DNA of 64,000 bases from JBJXFE01 sp046153875 (GCA_046153875.1 JBJXFE010000009.1:130436-194435), one strand, 5' to 3'; shown: positions 1-9,043, counted from the stretch's first letter. Notes: generated by a model from the sequence alone, not told the origin. Program-made: numbers and translations.

Positions 1-381
1 GCGCCCTTTGCCGCCGGGGAAGCAGGGGTCGTCGTGGAACTTGACGCCGGGTTTGAGCGTGAACTTCCAGGTGCGTGTGCCGTCGGGGTTGTCGGTCGGG
101 CGCGGCATCTCGGTCAGGAGAAGCGGCTCAAGCTCCAGCGGGCGCTTGAGGTACTTCCACTGCAGCAGCGTCTCGTAGACCTGGGCGCACGCCTGGTTGT
201 CGTACTGCGTCGAGCCCTTCACCGGGTCGAGGTTCTTGGCTCCGTCGGTGCGGACGGGGATGCGGATGACCTTCTCCGCTTTCGCCTGCGCGAGCGCGGG
301 TGTCGCGCCCGCGACGGCCGCCACGGACGCGAACAACACGAGCACGGCATGGACGGCGGCGCGGCGGACGGCTGGCCTCAT
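1..381 (-). CDS. ABC transporter solute-binding protein, family 5 (partial, N-terminal end)
   Basis: Only the first 127 codons lie in the window; the gene runs off the left edge. The start is well supported: an AAGGAG ribosome binding site sits 7 nt before the ATG. The first ~32 residues form a signal peptide (positively charged start, Ala/Val-rich core, AxA-type end ALAQA). The mature protein then shows features typical of the DppA/OppA family: an NLDP motif, a YDNQACAQVYETLL stretch and W-x-F-x-LKPGVKFHDD. These proteins capture oligopeptides (or related ligands) outside the membrane for an ABC permease. The ligand cannot be told from this part. It is divergent from the muropeptide-sugar operon, so binding of murein peptides is possible but is inference. 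Confidence 0.85.
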   Translation of the reverse strand, partial: MRPAVRRAAVHAVLVLFASVAAVAGATPALAQAKAEKVIRIPVRTDGAKNLDPVKGSTQYDNQACAQVYETLLQWKYLKRPLELEPLLLTEMPRPTDNPDGTRTWKFTLKPGVKFHDDPCFPGGKGR

Positions 382-545
382 CGGCGAACTCCTTCCGATC
401 GTTCGGAGCGCGTCCCCACGCCCTTGATGCTATCGGCCGCTGAGGGCACCCTCCATCGGCACGGCGTGCAAGCACCCGGTAATCTGCGGCGGACGTTGCC
501 GTTGCGACCGCCCACCCCTCGAAGCCGCAGCCTTCGGAGTCCCGG

Positions 546-2105
546 ATGATCCCCCGGCCGTTCTCGTGCCCGGCCCTCGCCTCCACCGGAGGGTTTGACG
601 CGCTGGACTGGGGCGTGTTCGCCGGATACTTCGCGCTGCTGATCGGCGCGGGGGTCTGGTTCGCGCGCCGCCGCGTGACGAGCGATCGGGACTACTTCCT
701 CGCGGGGCGGACGATGCCCGCGTGGGCGGTTGCTGTTTCCCTGCTGGGCACGGCTCAGTCCGGGGCCACGTTCATCGGCGGACCCCAGTTCTCCTTCGCC
801 AGCGACTACTCGTACCTGATCACGTTCGCGGGCGGGCTGCTGGCGGCCGCGCTTGTCGCGGCGTTTTTCATCCCGGCCTACTTCCGCCACGGAGTGTGGA
901 CCCCGTATGAACTCCTGGAGCGCCGGTTCGGGCGGCCGGCGCGGGTTGCGGCGAGCGTCACGTATCTCGTGGGGCGTGTGTTCTCCAACGGCTCGCGCGT
1001 GTTCATCGGATCTCTGGCCGTCTCGTGGGTCGTCTTCGGCGATGCGAACGCCGGACACATGTTCCTCGCCATTGGCGTGCTGACCATCGCGAGCATCCTG
1101 TACGCCCTGGCGGGCGGTATTCGCAGCGCGATCTGGATCGACGCCGCGCAGTGCGCGATCTACCTCGGTGCGGCGGTGGTGGCCATCGCCTATCTGCTCT
1201 CCGTGATCCCCGTCGGCCTCCCGCAGGTTGTCGCGACTCTGATGGATCCCGGGCCGGATCAGGCCTCGAAGCTGACGGTCGTTCACACCGGGCTCGAGTG
1301 GCACAGCAAGTACACGGTGTGGACCGCGGCGACAGGGTTCTGCCTGCTCTTCATCGCGGTGTACGGGATCGACCAGGACTTCGTGCAACGGACACTCACG
1401 TGCCGGTCCGCTGCCCAGGCGGGACGTTCGGTGATGCTCGGCGTGCTCTTCCAGATCCCCGCGACGCTGCTGTTCCTCGCGATCGGCTCGCTGCTCTGGG
1501 TCTATTACCAGCGGCCGGACCTGATGGGCGCGGCGCACCGCTACAACGACGACCACACGATCTTCCTGGAGTTCATCCTGACGCGCGTCCCGCACGGGCT
1601 GGCGGGACTGATGATCGCCGGGGTCTTCGCGGCCGGGCTTTCGACGGTCAACGCGATGTCGTCCACGTTCGTCAACGACGGGTACAAGCACCTGTTCCCG
1701 GGACGGAGCGAACGGCACTACCTGAGCGTCGGACGCCGGGGGGTGGTCGCGTTCGGCCTTCTGCTCGGCCTGTTCGCGGCGGTGTGCGTGTTCTGGTACG
1801 ACCCGAGCGACCGCACGCTGCTCGACTTCGTCCTCGACGTGATGTCGTTCGCGTACGCCGGGCTGCTTGGCGTGTTCTTCACCGCCTTGTTCACGCGCCG
1901 CGGAAACAGCGCCAGCGCGATCGCGGCACTGCTGTCGGGGTTTCTGGTCGTCACGATCCTCCAACCGGGAGTCTGGACGCGGTTGTCGGGGGAACCGCTC
2001 GGGCTTGCGTTCCCCTGGCAGCTCGTGCTCGGGACGATGGTCGCGACGGCGGTGTGCTGCGCGGGCAACCCGCGCGCGAGCAGCCCGGCGGAGGGCGCGC
2101 CGTGA
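546..2105 (+). CDS. Sodium:solute symporter family (SSS) transporter
   Basis: This 519-residue protein has about 13 hydrophobic segments and SSS-family features: an early DYFLAGR motif, a GAxFIGGPQF segment after the second membrane span, and a late GLSTVNAMSSTFVNDGYK stretch. It should move a small solute inward with Na+. The first gene of a tight cluster, it overlaps the kinase gene anmK by 4 bp (GTGA), and murQ and a lipoprotein follow. SSS proteins include sialic acid and sugar carriers, so uptake of anhydro-MurNAc, MurNAc or a related amino sugar is a reasonable inference from context. The ligand is not shown by sequence. The start lacks an obvious Shine-Dalgarno; I see no better in-frame start. 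Confidence 0.88.
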   Translation: MIPRPFSCPALASTGGFDALDWGVFAGYFALLIGAGVWFARRRVTSDRDYFLAGRTMPAWAVAVSLLGTAQSGATFIGGPQFSFASDYSYLITFAGGLLAAALVAAFFIPAYFRHGVWTPYELLERRFGRPARVAASVTYLVGRVFSNGSRVFIGSLAVSWVVFGDANAGHMFLAIGVLTIASILYALAGGIRSAIWIDAAQCAIYLGAAVVAIAYLLSVIPVGLPQVVATLMDPGPDQASKLTVVHTGLEWHSKYTVWTAATGFCLLFIAVYGIDQDFVQRTLTCRSAAQAGRSVMLGVLFQIPATLLFLAIGSLLWVYYQRPDLMGAAHRYNDDHTIFLEFILTRVPHGLAGLMIAGVFAAGLSTVNAMSSTFVNDGYKHLFPGRSERHYLSVGRRGVVAFGLLLGLFAAVCVFWYDPSDRTLLDFVLDVMSFAYAGLLGVFFTALFTRRGNSASAIAALLSGFLVVTILQPGVWTRLSGEPLGLAFPWQLVLGTMVATAVCCAGNPRASSPAEGAP

Positions 2106-3178
2106 GCACCCGCCTCGTCGCCGGGTGCATGACGGGCACGAGCCTCGACGGGCTCGACGCGGCGCTGGTGCGGATCGAGGGGCGGGGACTGGCGATGTCC
2201 GCGCGGTTCGTTCGCGGGATCACGAGGCCCCTGGGGGACCTGGCCGGGCCGCTGCGCCGACTGGCCGAGCAGGAACCGATGTCCGCTGGCGCGATCGCGG
2301 CGCTCGCCCGCGACTTCGCGCTGCTGCACGCCGACGCGCTGCGAAAGCTCGTCGGACCCGACCGCGTCGACCTCGTCGCCGTCCACGGCCAGACAGTGTT
2401 CCACGCACCCCCCGTGAGCTGGCAACTGATGAACGCCGGGCCGATCGCGCGGGCGCTCGGCGTGCCGGTGGTCTCCGACCTCCGCGCGGCCGACCTGGCC
2501 GCGGGCGGGCAGGGCGCGCCGATCACTCCGCTGGCCGACTGGATCTTGCTGCGGCACGCGGGTGAGGCCCGGGCCGTCGCGAACCTCGGCGGGTTCTGCA
2601 ACATCACGCGCCTGCCGGCCGGCGGCGACGCGTCGGCCGTCACCGGGCAGGACGTGTGCGCGTGCAACCACCTGTTGGACACGGTGGCCCGGACGCTCTT
2701 CAACACACCCTTCGACGCCGATGGAGCGCGCGCGAGCGCCGGGTCGGTGCATGGCGAAGCCGTCGGGGACCTCGACCGCGTGCTGCGCGGGGCCGGACGC
2801 CCGGGGCGATCCCTCGGCACCGGTGATGAAGCCGCGGAGTGGGTTGCGTGCTGGCGGGCTCGCATTCGAGCCGACGACCTGGCCGCGACGGCGTGCGGGG
2901 CGATTGCCCGGGCGATCGCCGACGCGGCGTCGGATGTCGATCGCCTCCTTCTCGCGGGCGGCGGCGCGAAGAACCGGGCGCTGGCGCGGGCGATCGCTTC
3001 CGCCTGCCCGGCCGCTGTCGAGCCCCTCGACACCCACGGCCTGCCGGGCGCCTACCGGGAGGCCGCGTGCATGGGCGTGCTCGGCGCCCTCTGTCAGGAT
3101 CGTGTTCCGATCACGCTGCCCGCGGTGACCGGCGTCGCCGCCCCCGCTCCGATGGCGGGTTCCTGGACGTACCCTTAG
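2102..3178 (+). CDS. anmK: Anhydro-N-acetylmuramic acid kinase
   Basis: AnmK opens the 1,6-anhydro ring of anhydro-MurNAc and phosphorylates it to MurNAc-6-phosphate in cytoplasmic peptidoglycan recycling. At 358 residues it has normal family length. The N-terminal nucleotide-binding loop MTGTSLDGLD (about residues 9-18), the VHGQTVFH segment and the RAADLAAGGQGAPI stretch all match the family. The usual FDTGPGN catalytic motif appears here as QDVCACN around residue 184: the aspartate and asparagine are kept while GPG is replaced by CAC, which I take as a subfamily variant. The GTG start overlaps the symporter stop (GTGA), and murQ, the next enzyme of the pathway, starts 9 bp downstream. Translational coupling is likely. 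Confidence 0.93.
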   Translation: MSTRLVAGCMTGTSLDGLDAALVRIEGRGLAMSARFVRGITRPLGDLAGPLRRLAEQEPMSAGAIAALARDFALLHADALRKLVGPDRVDLVAVHGQTVFHAPPVSWQLMNAGPIARALGVPVVSDLRAADLAAGGQGAPITPLADWILLRHAGEARAVANLGGFCNITRLPAGGDASAVTGQDVCACNHLLDTVARTLFNTPFDADGARASAGSVHGEAVGDLDRVLRGAGRPGRSLGTGDEAAEWVACWRARIRADDLAATACGAIARAIADAASDVDRLLLAGGGAKNRALARAIASACPAAVEPLDTHGLPGAYREAACMGVLGALCQDRVPITLPAVTGVAAPAPMAGSWTYP

Positions 3179-3187
3179 CCGAGCACC

Positions 3188-4189
3188 ATGATCCCCGATC
3201 GCTCCCACCTCCTGACCGAGCAGCGCAACCCGAGGTCGATGAAGCTGCACACGCTCTCCGTCCGCGAGTGCGTGGACCTGATCAACGCCGAGGACCAGCG
3301 GGCGGTGAAGGCGGTCGCCGCGGCCGGCGACGCGGTCGCCGAGTTCATCGAAGCGACCCTGCCCCGCTTCGAGCTCGGGGGGCGGCTGATCTACATCGGC
3401 GCGGGCACATCCGGGCGGCTGGGCGTGATGGACGCGGCCGAGGCGCCCCCGACCTTCCAGGTCGAGGCGAGCCGCATCGTGGGCGTGATCGCGGGCGGGG
3501 ACGCCGCTCTGCGGAAGTCGAGCGAAGGGCTGGAGGACGACCCGCGCGGAGCCGTCGAGGAGCTCAACGCGCTGCACGTCACGCCGCGCGACACCGTGCT
3601 GGGGATAGCCGCGGGCGGGACGACGCCGTATGTCCTGGGCGCGCTGGAGCACGTGAAACGCTCGGCGATGGATGCCCCCGGCGCCACCGGCGGGCGCGAC
3701 GAGCCGACCACCGGTGTCGAACGGCGCTGGTCCCCGCTCACCGGCCTGCTCGTCTGCGCACCGATCGACCCCCCGTCGTTCGTCGATCACCTCATCGTCG
3801 TCGAGACGGGGGCGGAGGTGCTGACGGGCTCGACGCGGATGAAGGCGGGCACCGCCACCAAGCTCGTGCTGAACGCGATCACGACGACCGTCATGGTCCG
3901 GTCGGGGCGGGTCTACGAGAACCTGATGGTGGACGTGCGCGCCACGAACAACAAACTGCGCGACCGGGCGGCCCGGATCGTCGGCGCGTTGACGGGGCTG
4001 GCGCGCGAGGCGGCGTTTGGGCTGATCGACCGCGCGGGCGGGTCGGTCAAATCGGCGGTGGTGATGCACAAGACCGGGCTGCCCCGGGCCGCGGCCGACG
4101 CCCTGATTGCGCGATCGCACGGGCGGCTGGACGTGGCCCTGGGCGAGACGCCGGAGCCGGCGCCGACGAAACGCGGGAGGGTGCGATGA
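3188..4189 (+). CDS. murQ: N-acetylmuramic acid 6-phosphate etherase
   Basis: MurQ removes the lactyl ether from MurNAc-6-phosphate to give GlcNAc-6-phosphate and D-lactate, feeding murein sugars into central metabolism. The 333-residue protein starts with LLTEQRNPRS (family LxTExxNPxS), then has the SIS-domain phosphosugar site GAGTSGRLGVMDAAEAPPTF with the expected catalytic glutamate, a second site AAGGTTPY and the C-terminal STRMKAGTATK and VRATNNKL motifs. A Gly/Pro/Arg-rich stretch of about 25 residues near positions 157-180 is longer than usual in the SIS domain and may be a linker insertion. It lies between anmK and a lipoprotein gene that overlaps its stop by 4 bp. Confidence 0.95.
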   Translation: MIPDRSHLLTEQRNPRSMKLHTLSVRECVDLINAEDQRAVKAVAAAGDAVAEFIEATLPRFELGGRLIYIGAGTSGRLGVMDAAEAPPTFQVEASRIVGVIAGGDAALRKSSEGLEDDPRGAVEELNALHVTPRDTVLGIAAGGTTPYVLGALEHVKRSAMDAPGATGGRDEPTTGVERRWSPLTGLLVCAPIDPPSFVDHLIVVETGAEVLTGSTRMKAGTATKLVLNAITTTVMVRSGRVYENLMVDVRATNNKLRDRAARIVGALTGLAREAAFGLIDRAGGSVKSAVVMHKTGLPRAAADALIARSHGRLDVALGETPEPAPTKRGRVR

Positions 4190-4605
4190 GTCGACCCAAT
4201 GGTCGCTCCGTGCGGGCCTGGTTCGTCGCCGTGATCGCCGCCGCTCTGGCCGCTACCGTCCTCGGCGGGTGCGCCGCGATGTCGCGTCCGACACGCCCGG
4301 CGGCCATCAGCCACGTGGTGTTCGTCAAGCTCAAGAACGCGGCGGAGGCGCCCGCGCTGATCGCCGATTCCGACCGGCTCCTGCCCGCGATACCGGGCGT
4401 GGTGTCCTACGCCTGCGGGCGGCACCTGGACACGGGGCGCACGAACATCGACGGGAACTACGACGTGGGGTTGTACGTCGGATTCGACGACGAGGCCGGG
4501 TATCGGACGTACGTCGATCACCCGAACCATGTCCAACTCGTCAACACGTGGCGATCAAAGTGGGAATGGATCCGTATCCATGACGTGAGAGATTCGACTC
4601 CCTGA
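4186..4605 (+). CDS. Dabb-domain (stress-responsive A/B barrel) lipoprotein
   Basis: A 139-residue product begins with a lipoprotein signal peptide ending in LGGC (cysteine near residue 28). After it comes one Dabb-type ferredoxin-like barrel: AISHVVFVKLK at its start, a central LPAIPGVVSYACGRHL, and the closing YRTYVDHPNHVQLV. Dabb proteins are small dimeric barrels, often of unknown function. Its ATG overlaps the murQ stop (ATGA), so it belongs to the murein-salvage operon, but no direct role in that pathway can be read from sequence. It should be anchored in a membrane facing the periplasm. Confidence 0.8.
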   Translation: MSRPNGRSVRAWFVAVIAAALAATVLGGCAAMSRPTRPAAISHVVFVKLKNAAEAPALIADSDRLLPAIPGVVSYACGRHLDTGRTNIDGNYDVGLYVGFDDEAGYRTYVDHPNHVQLVNTWRSKWEWIRIHDVRDSTP

Positions 4606-4636
4606 GGCCACGCCGCGTTTCTTCGGCACGACACCC

Positions 4637-6754
4637 ATGAATCCAAATCTGTTCGTATCGGTTCTTGTCGTCGGCGCTCCCTGCTCGGCCGCGTTCGCGC
4701 AGCCGACGCCCGACACTCCCCCACCGCCGCCCGCGGTCGCCACGCCCGTTGAGGTTCAGCCCTCCGGCCCGGTCGCCGAGTCGATCTGGCCCGGGATCGT
4801 CCGCTGGTATCCGAGCGCGGCGGCGAAGGCCGCGGCACCCCTCTCGCTGATCGTGCAGATCCCTTCGCACCGCTACGGCCCGGCGCCGGACGGCCATCGC
4901 GTGAAACCGGTCTATGGCGAGGCGGACGGGAGGATCACGGCGCACATCGACATCGTGCCGGGCACGTCGCTCTATGGCTGCGGCGGCGTGGGCGGGCCCC
5001 TCCCGTTGAACGGGCGCACGTTTGTCACGAACACGGGGTTCATGCCCTGGGTCGTCGCGCTCCGCCCGGATGGCACGGCCTTCGGCGTGATGGCGGACAC
5101 GACGTGGCGCGTCGAAGTCGACCTGACCGACGGGATCACGATGCGCGCGGACGGACCGGCGCTGCCGATCATCGTCGTGGACGCCGAGGCGCCGCTCGCC
5201 CCCACGACCGCCGTCTCGCAGATCGCCGGGTGGCAGGAGATTCCGCCGCGGTGGGTGTTCGGGCCTCAGGTCGCCGCGCGGCTCGACGCCGATCCTCCAG
5301 AAGTGCTGGCAGCGGCTCTGGCTTGGCGCGACCGAGGGTTCATCATCGACTCGGCCTTGACCGGCGTCGTCTATCTCGATGAGCTTTCCGCCGGTCCGGA
5401 CAACGCGTACTGGAAGTCGCTTCGCGAGATGAGCGAAGCCTTGCGGGCGCGCGGCGTGCGATCGGGCCTGGCTGTTCTCTCGGCGGCGGGCGTCGGACAG
5501 TTTCACGACGACGGCGCTGCCGCCGGGCATTGGCTGCTGACCGGCGACGGGGCCCCTTGGCTTGGTGCGATCCCGGGGGGAACGGGCAGCGCACCCGATG
5601 TGTCCCGCGACGCCACTCGGGCCTGGCTCGGCGACCTGATGCGCGGCCCGATGGCGCCCTTTGACTGGTGGCTCCTCGCGGGACTAGGCGCCGACGCGCC
5701 CGACAACGCGGGGCTCTCCCCCGACGCCGACCTTGGCGGAGCCGCCCCATTCGCGAAGTTCCGTTCAATCTACGGCTCGCTGCTCGCGCGTACCGCCAAG
5801 GACGCCATGAAAGCCGCGCACCCGGACCAGCGACCGTTCGTCGAGACGGGCGCCCCGTCGCTGGTCTCACAGCGGCAGGCGCACTACTTCGTCGGCGCCC
5901 CGGGCGGCACGCCCGACGTCGGCGCGGCAATCCCGACCATTCTCAACGCCTCGCTCTCGGGTCAGGTGCTGATCGGCGTGGAGGTTCCCGGAATCCCGCG
6001 CCAAGAGGATGGTGCGGTGCTGGCACGCAACCTCGCCATCGCCTCCCTGATGCCGCTGATGCGGATCGGCCCGACCGTCGGCGAAGGGTCCACGATCGAA
6101 CCCTGGGCCTTCTCCCCCGAGGTCGAGAAGACCTGCCGCGAAGCCCTGGAGCGGCGTTCGCGTCTCATCCCGTATCTCTACACCGCGGCCCTGGACGCCT
6201 ACCGCTACGGCCTACCCATGGTTCGCCCGGTCTTCTCGGCGGACCCGATAAACCCGAAGCTGCGGGATGTCTCCGACGCCTTCATCCTCGGCAACGACGT
6301 GCTCGTGCGCCTGACGTGGCCGCTGGCCGAGCCCGCGCCGGAAACGGCGTTGCCCGGGTGGCGGAAGTTCTCGTTCGGTGAGACCAGCGCGATGCTGCCG
6401 GAACTCTCCCTGCGTCCCGGCGCGATCCTGCCCGTCGGCCCGGTGAACCAGCACGACGGCGAGAAGCCGCTCGACCCGCTGACGCTGATCGTGAACCCGG
6501 CCGCGGACGGAACGGCATTCGGGACGCTCTTCGAAGACGACGGCGACGGGTACCTCTATCAGCAGAACCAGTGCCGCATGGCGTACTACACGGCCGAAAC
6601 AGTGGACGGCGAACTGAAGCTGAAGATGATGCGGCTCGACGGCGCGATGGGGATGGCGAAGCGCAAACTCCTCGTCCGCATCCTGCTGCCGGACGGCACC
6701 GAAGCCGCCGCGGACTGGTGGGACGGGCTGGAGCTGAAGATCAAACTGCCGTAG
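4637..6754 (+). CDS. Secreted GH31-like glycosidase fold, apparently lacking catalytic residues
   Basis: The 705-residue protein has a signal peptide (about residues 1-21, ending AFA) and a Pro-rich linker. A GH31-like body follows: an N-terminal beta domain with YGCGG, a barrel region, SLMPLMR and RLIPYLYTAALDAYRYGLPMVRP, which matches the conserved GH31 stretch before the C-terminal beta domain, and FEDDGDGYLY near the end. The barrel motifs that should hold the nucleophile (WxDMNE) and the acid/base (WTGD) read WWLLAGLG (about 341-350) and YFVGAPGG (about 417-424), with no Asp/Glu at the expected places. It may be a non-catalytic carbohydrate-binding relative. It follows the Dabb lipoprotein by 31 bp, so co-transcription with the murein cluster is possible. 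Confidence 0.65.
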   Translation: MNPNLFVSVLVVGAPCSAAFAQPTPDTPPPPPAVATPVEVQPSGPVAESIWPGIVRWYPSAAAKAAAPLSLIVQIPSHRYGPAPDGHRVKPVYGEADGRITAHIDIVPGTSLYGCGGVGGPLPLNGRTFVTNTGFMPWVVALRPDGTAFGVMADTTWRVEVDLTDGITMRADGPALPIIVVDAEAPLAPTTAVSQIAGWQEIPPRWVFGPQVAARLDADPPEVLAAALAWRDRGFIIDSALTGVVYLDELSAGPDNAYWKSLREMSEALRARGVRSGLAVLSAAGVGQFHDDGAAAGHWLLTGDGAPWLGAIPGGTGSAPDVSRDATRAWLGDLMRGPMAPFDWWLLAGLGADAPDNAGLSPDADLGGAAPFAKFRSIYGSLLARTAKDAMKAAHPDQRPFVETGAPSLVSQRQAHYFVGAPGGTPDVGAAIPTILNASLSGQVLIGVEVPGIPRQEDGAVLARNLAIASLMPLMRIGPTVGEGSTIEPWAFSPEVEKTCREALERRSRLIPYLYTAALDAYRYGLPMVRPVFSADPINPKLRDVSDAFILGNDVLVRLTWPLAEPAPETALPGWRKFSFGETSAMLPELSLRPGAILPVGPVNQHDGEKPLDPLTLIVNPAADGTAFGTLFEDDGDGYLYQQNQCRMAYYTAETVDGELKLKMMRLDGAMGMAKRKLLVRILLPDGTEAAADWWDGLELKIKLP

Positions 6755-6816
6755 CGGCAACGTCCGCGCGGGCGCGGCCGTGAATGCCCGGGCCCTATCA
6801 TCGCGCGGGCACCTCG

Positions 6817-7962
6817 ATGCGGATCATCCTCACCAATCCCCGGGGTTTCTGCGCCGGCGTGCGTATGGCGATCGACGTTGTGGACCGCGTCGTGGACCTG
6901 TACCGCGAAGCCGACCACCGGGACGGGCCGGCCGAACGGTCGGACGCCCAGCCGGTGTATGTCTACCACGAGATCGTCCACAACAAGCATGTCGTGGGCC
7001 GATTCCGCGGGCGCGGCGTCGTGTTCGTGGACGACCTCCACGGCGTCCCCGAGGGTGCAACCGTCGTTTTTTCCGCGCACGGCGTGAGCCCTGTGGTGCG
7101 GGCCTACGCCGAGCGCCGCGGCCTCACCGCGATCGACGCGACCTGCCCGCTCGTCACCAAGGTCCACAGCGAAGCGATCCGCTACGCCCGGCAGGGGTAC
7201 CAGATCCTGCTCGTCGGACACCCCGACCACCAGGAAGTGATCGGGACGCGCGGCGAGGCGCCGGACGCGATCCAGGTTGTCGAATCGCCCGGCGACATCC
7301 CACGGCTGACTATCCGGGACCCGGCGCACCTCGTCTACCTCACCCAGACGACGCTCTCCACGGACGACGCCGAGGTCATCATCGATGCGCTCCGGCGGGC
7401 CTTCCCGCTCATCAAGAGCCCCCCGTCGAGCGACATCTGCTACGCCACCACCAACCGCCAGCACGCGGTGCGCAGCGTCGCACCGGAGTGTGACGTGGTC
7501 CTGGTCGTGGGTTCGAAGAACTCATCAAACTCCGTGCGGTTGACCGAGATCGCCCGGAACGTCGGCACCCCGGCGCACCTGCTCGACGACGCGAGCGAGC
7601 TGCGCGACGACTGGTTCCGCGCGGGTCCGGGCGCGGCCCGGCGGCCCGACGCGGGCGGGCCGGTTCGCGCCGACTCCAACGACCTGACCGTTCTGCTGAC
7701 GGCCGGCGCATCGGCCCCCGAGGACCTGGTGGCCGCGATCTGCCGCGAACTGCTGGCACGCTACGGCGGAACGATCGAGACCCGCGACATCTTCGATGAG
7801 GACGTGGACTTCGCCCACCCCGCCGCGCTGCGCCGGATGATGACGGACCGCGGTCTCGACCCCGGCGACCGCGGTGTCCACCTCGGCAAGCCGACGGTGA
7901 CGCGGGAGCTCTACGGGGCGGTGCCGCTGACGATCAGCGCGTCGCACGCCGGCGAGGCCTGA
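6817..7962 (+). CDS. ispH: 4-hydroxy-3-methylbut-2-enyl diphosphate reductase
   Basis: IspH is the last, [4Fe-4S]-dependent enzyme of the MEP isoprenoid pathway and makes IPP and DMAPP. The three cluster cysteines are visible in PRGFCAGV, DATCPLV and SDICYATTNRQ, along with HEIVHNKHVV, SAHGVSP, VVGSKNSSNS and TAGASAP. I chose the ATG that begins MRIILTNPRGFCAG because family members start just there; an in-frame ATG 33 bp upstream adds unrelated residues. A ~16-residue Asp/Arg-rich insertion lies after the first helix (READHRDGPAERSDAQ). A TATCAT hexamer at 6796-6801 is a possible -10 element. Confidence 0.95.
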   Translation: MRIILTNPRGFCAGVRMAIDVVDRVVDLYREADHRDGPAERSDAQPVYVYHEIVHNKHVVGRFRGRGVVFVDDLHGVPEGATVVFSAHGVSPVVRAYAERRGLTAIDATCPLVTKVHSEAIRYARQGYQILLVGHPDHQEVIGTRGEAPDAIQVVESPGDIPRLTIRDPAHLVYLTQTTLSTDDAEVIIDALRRAFPLIKSPPSSDICYATTNRQHAVRSVAPECDVVLVVGSKNSSNSVRLTEIARNVGTPAHLLDDASELRDDWFRAGPGAARRPDAGGPVRADSNDLTVLLTAGASAPEDLVAAICRELLARYGGTIETRDIFDEDVDFAHPAALRRMMTDRGLDPGDRGVHLGKPTVTRELYGAVPLTISASHAGEA

Positions 7963-8035
7963 TGCGTCGCGCCCGGGCCGCGGACTCCGCCAACGGCGTG
8001 GACGCGCTCCCCTCCGTCTCGCCCTCTCTCCCCCT

Positions 8036-9004
8036 TCACGGGCACCCCAGCACGAACTTCCCCTGGTAGCACCCGAAGTCCGCGACCGAGAACGACGTGT
8101 CGCCGGTGCAGTCGGCGTACGCATCCCCCAGCACGTAACGACCCTGGAAGCAGCCGAAGTCGGCCACGGTCAGCCCGCCGTCCGCGTTGCAGTCCGGGTA
8201 GCAGTCCTCCAGCACGTACACCCGAGGCGTCTCATCGCAGACATACACCACGCCGTCGCCGTCGATGGTCACGCCCTCGGCGTTCCCGCTGATCCCCGCG
8301 AAGCTGAACTGGCTCAGCAACGCGCCCGCCCGCGAAACCTCCATCAACCGCGAGGACTCCTGGCTGTAGATCAGCAGGTTGTCCTGGTCGGGCGTCCCCG
8401 CCAGCGAGGGAACGACGGAGAGCACCTGGATGTCCGAAAGATCGAGCGCCGCCAGGCCCGTCGGGTTGAAGAGGTTTCCCACCGCGCCGATCCCGGCGAA
8501 GAAGTCGAGGTCCGCCTCGATCACCGCCTGCGGCGTCTTCTCTTTGACGAAGAAGTACAGGTCCGTCGCGGGCTCGTAGCAGACCCCCTCCAGACCCACG
8601 TTCCCCACCGTCTCCCCGATCGACACCACCGCCTGCGCCGCCCGGTCGATCGACCCTCCGGCGGTGTACGTGATGAAGTACGCGTCCTGGAGCCGCTCTT
8701 CGACGAGCACGAAGTGCGGCCCGCCGACGTACGTCAGGCCTTCGGTGTCGTCGAACCCCGTCATCGCCATCGTGCTGACGTGAACGCCGGCAGGGGTCAC
8801 CTCGACGATCGCGTCTCCCTCGTCGCCCATGATAAAGAGGTTGCCCGTGGTGCGGTTGAAGGTGATCGCGGAGGCCTCGGCGGCCGCGATCGGGGGCAAG
8901 TCGAACTGCCCGGTGAGGCGGTAGCGTCCGAGGTCGAACGAGCGGACCTGCCCGTGGGCGGCGGCGGCGGCGGCGAGGGAGAGAACGATCGCGCGGATGA
9001 GCAT
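8036..9004 (-). CDS. Secreted SdiA-regulated/YjiK-like beta-propeller protein with C-terminal dockerin-like repeats
   Basis: The 322-residue protein has a signal peptide (cleavage near AHGQ, residue 19) and a central domain resembling the SdiA-regulated/YjiK beta-propeller family (DLPPIAAAEASAITFN, GDEGDAIVEV, DTEGLTYVGG, NAEGVTIDGDG). The last ~50 residues hold two copies of a Ca-binding-like repeat of the form D-C-N-A-D-G-x-L-T-V-A-D-F-G-C-F-Q-G and D-C-T-G-D-x-S-F-S-V-A-D-F-G-C-Y-Q-G. Such tails are common on secreted Phycisphaerae proteins and resemble dockerins; surface attachment or complex assembly is inferred. A GGAGG ribosome binding site lies before the ATG. It sits 39 bp downstream of another secreted protein on the same strand. 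Confidence 0.75.
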   Translation of the reverse strand: MLIRAIVLSLAAAAAAHGQVRSFDLGRYRLTGQFDLPPIAAAEASAITFNRTTGNLFIMGDEGDAIVEVTPAGVHVSTMAMTGFDDTEGLTYVGGPHFVLVEERLQDAYFITYTAGGSIDRAAQAVVSIGETVGNVGLEGVCYEPATDLYFFVKEKTPQAVIEADLDFFAGIGAVGNLFNPTGLAALDLSDIQVLSVVPSLAGTPDQDNLLIYSQESSRLMEVSRAGALLSQFSFAGISGNAEGVTIDGDGVVYVCDETPRVYVLEDCYPDCNADGGLTVADFGCFQGRYVLGDAYADCTGDTSFSVADFGCYQGKFVLGCP

Positions 9005-9043
9005 GGATGGCCTCCGTGGTTGGACGGGGGTGGGCGGGCGTGT

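Noticed and set aside
6784..6816. An earlier ATG for ispH
   Set aside because: The extra eleven residues match nothing in IspH; the family start MRIILTNPRGFCAG begins at the later ATG.
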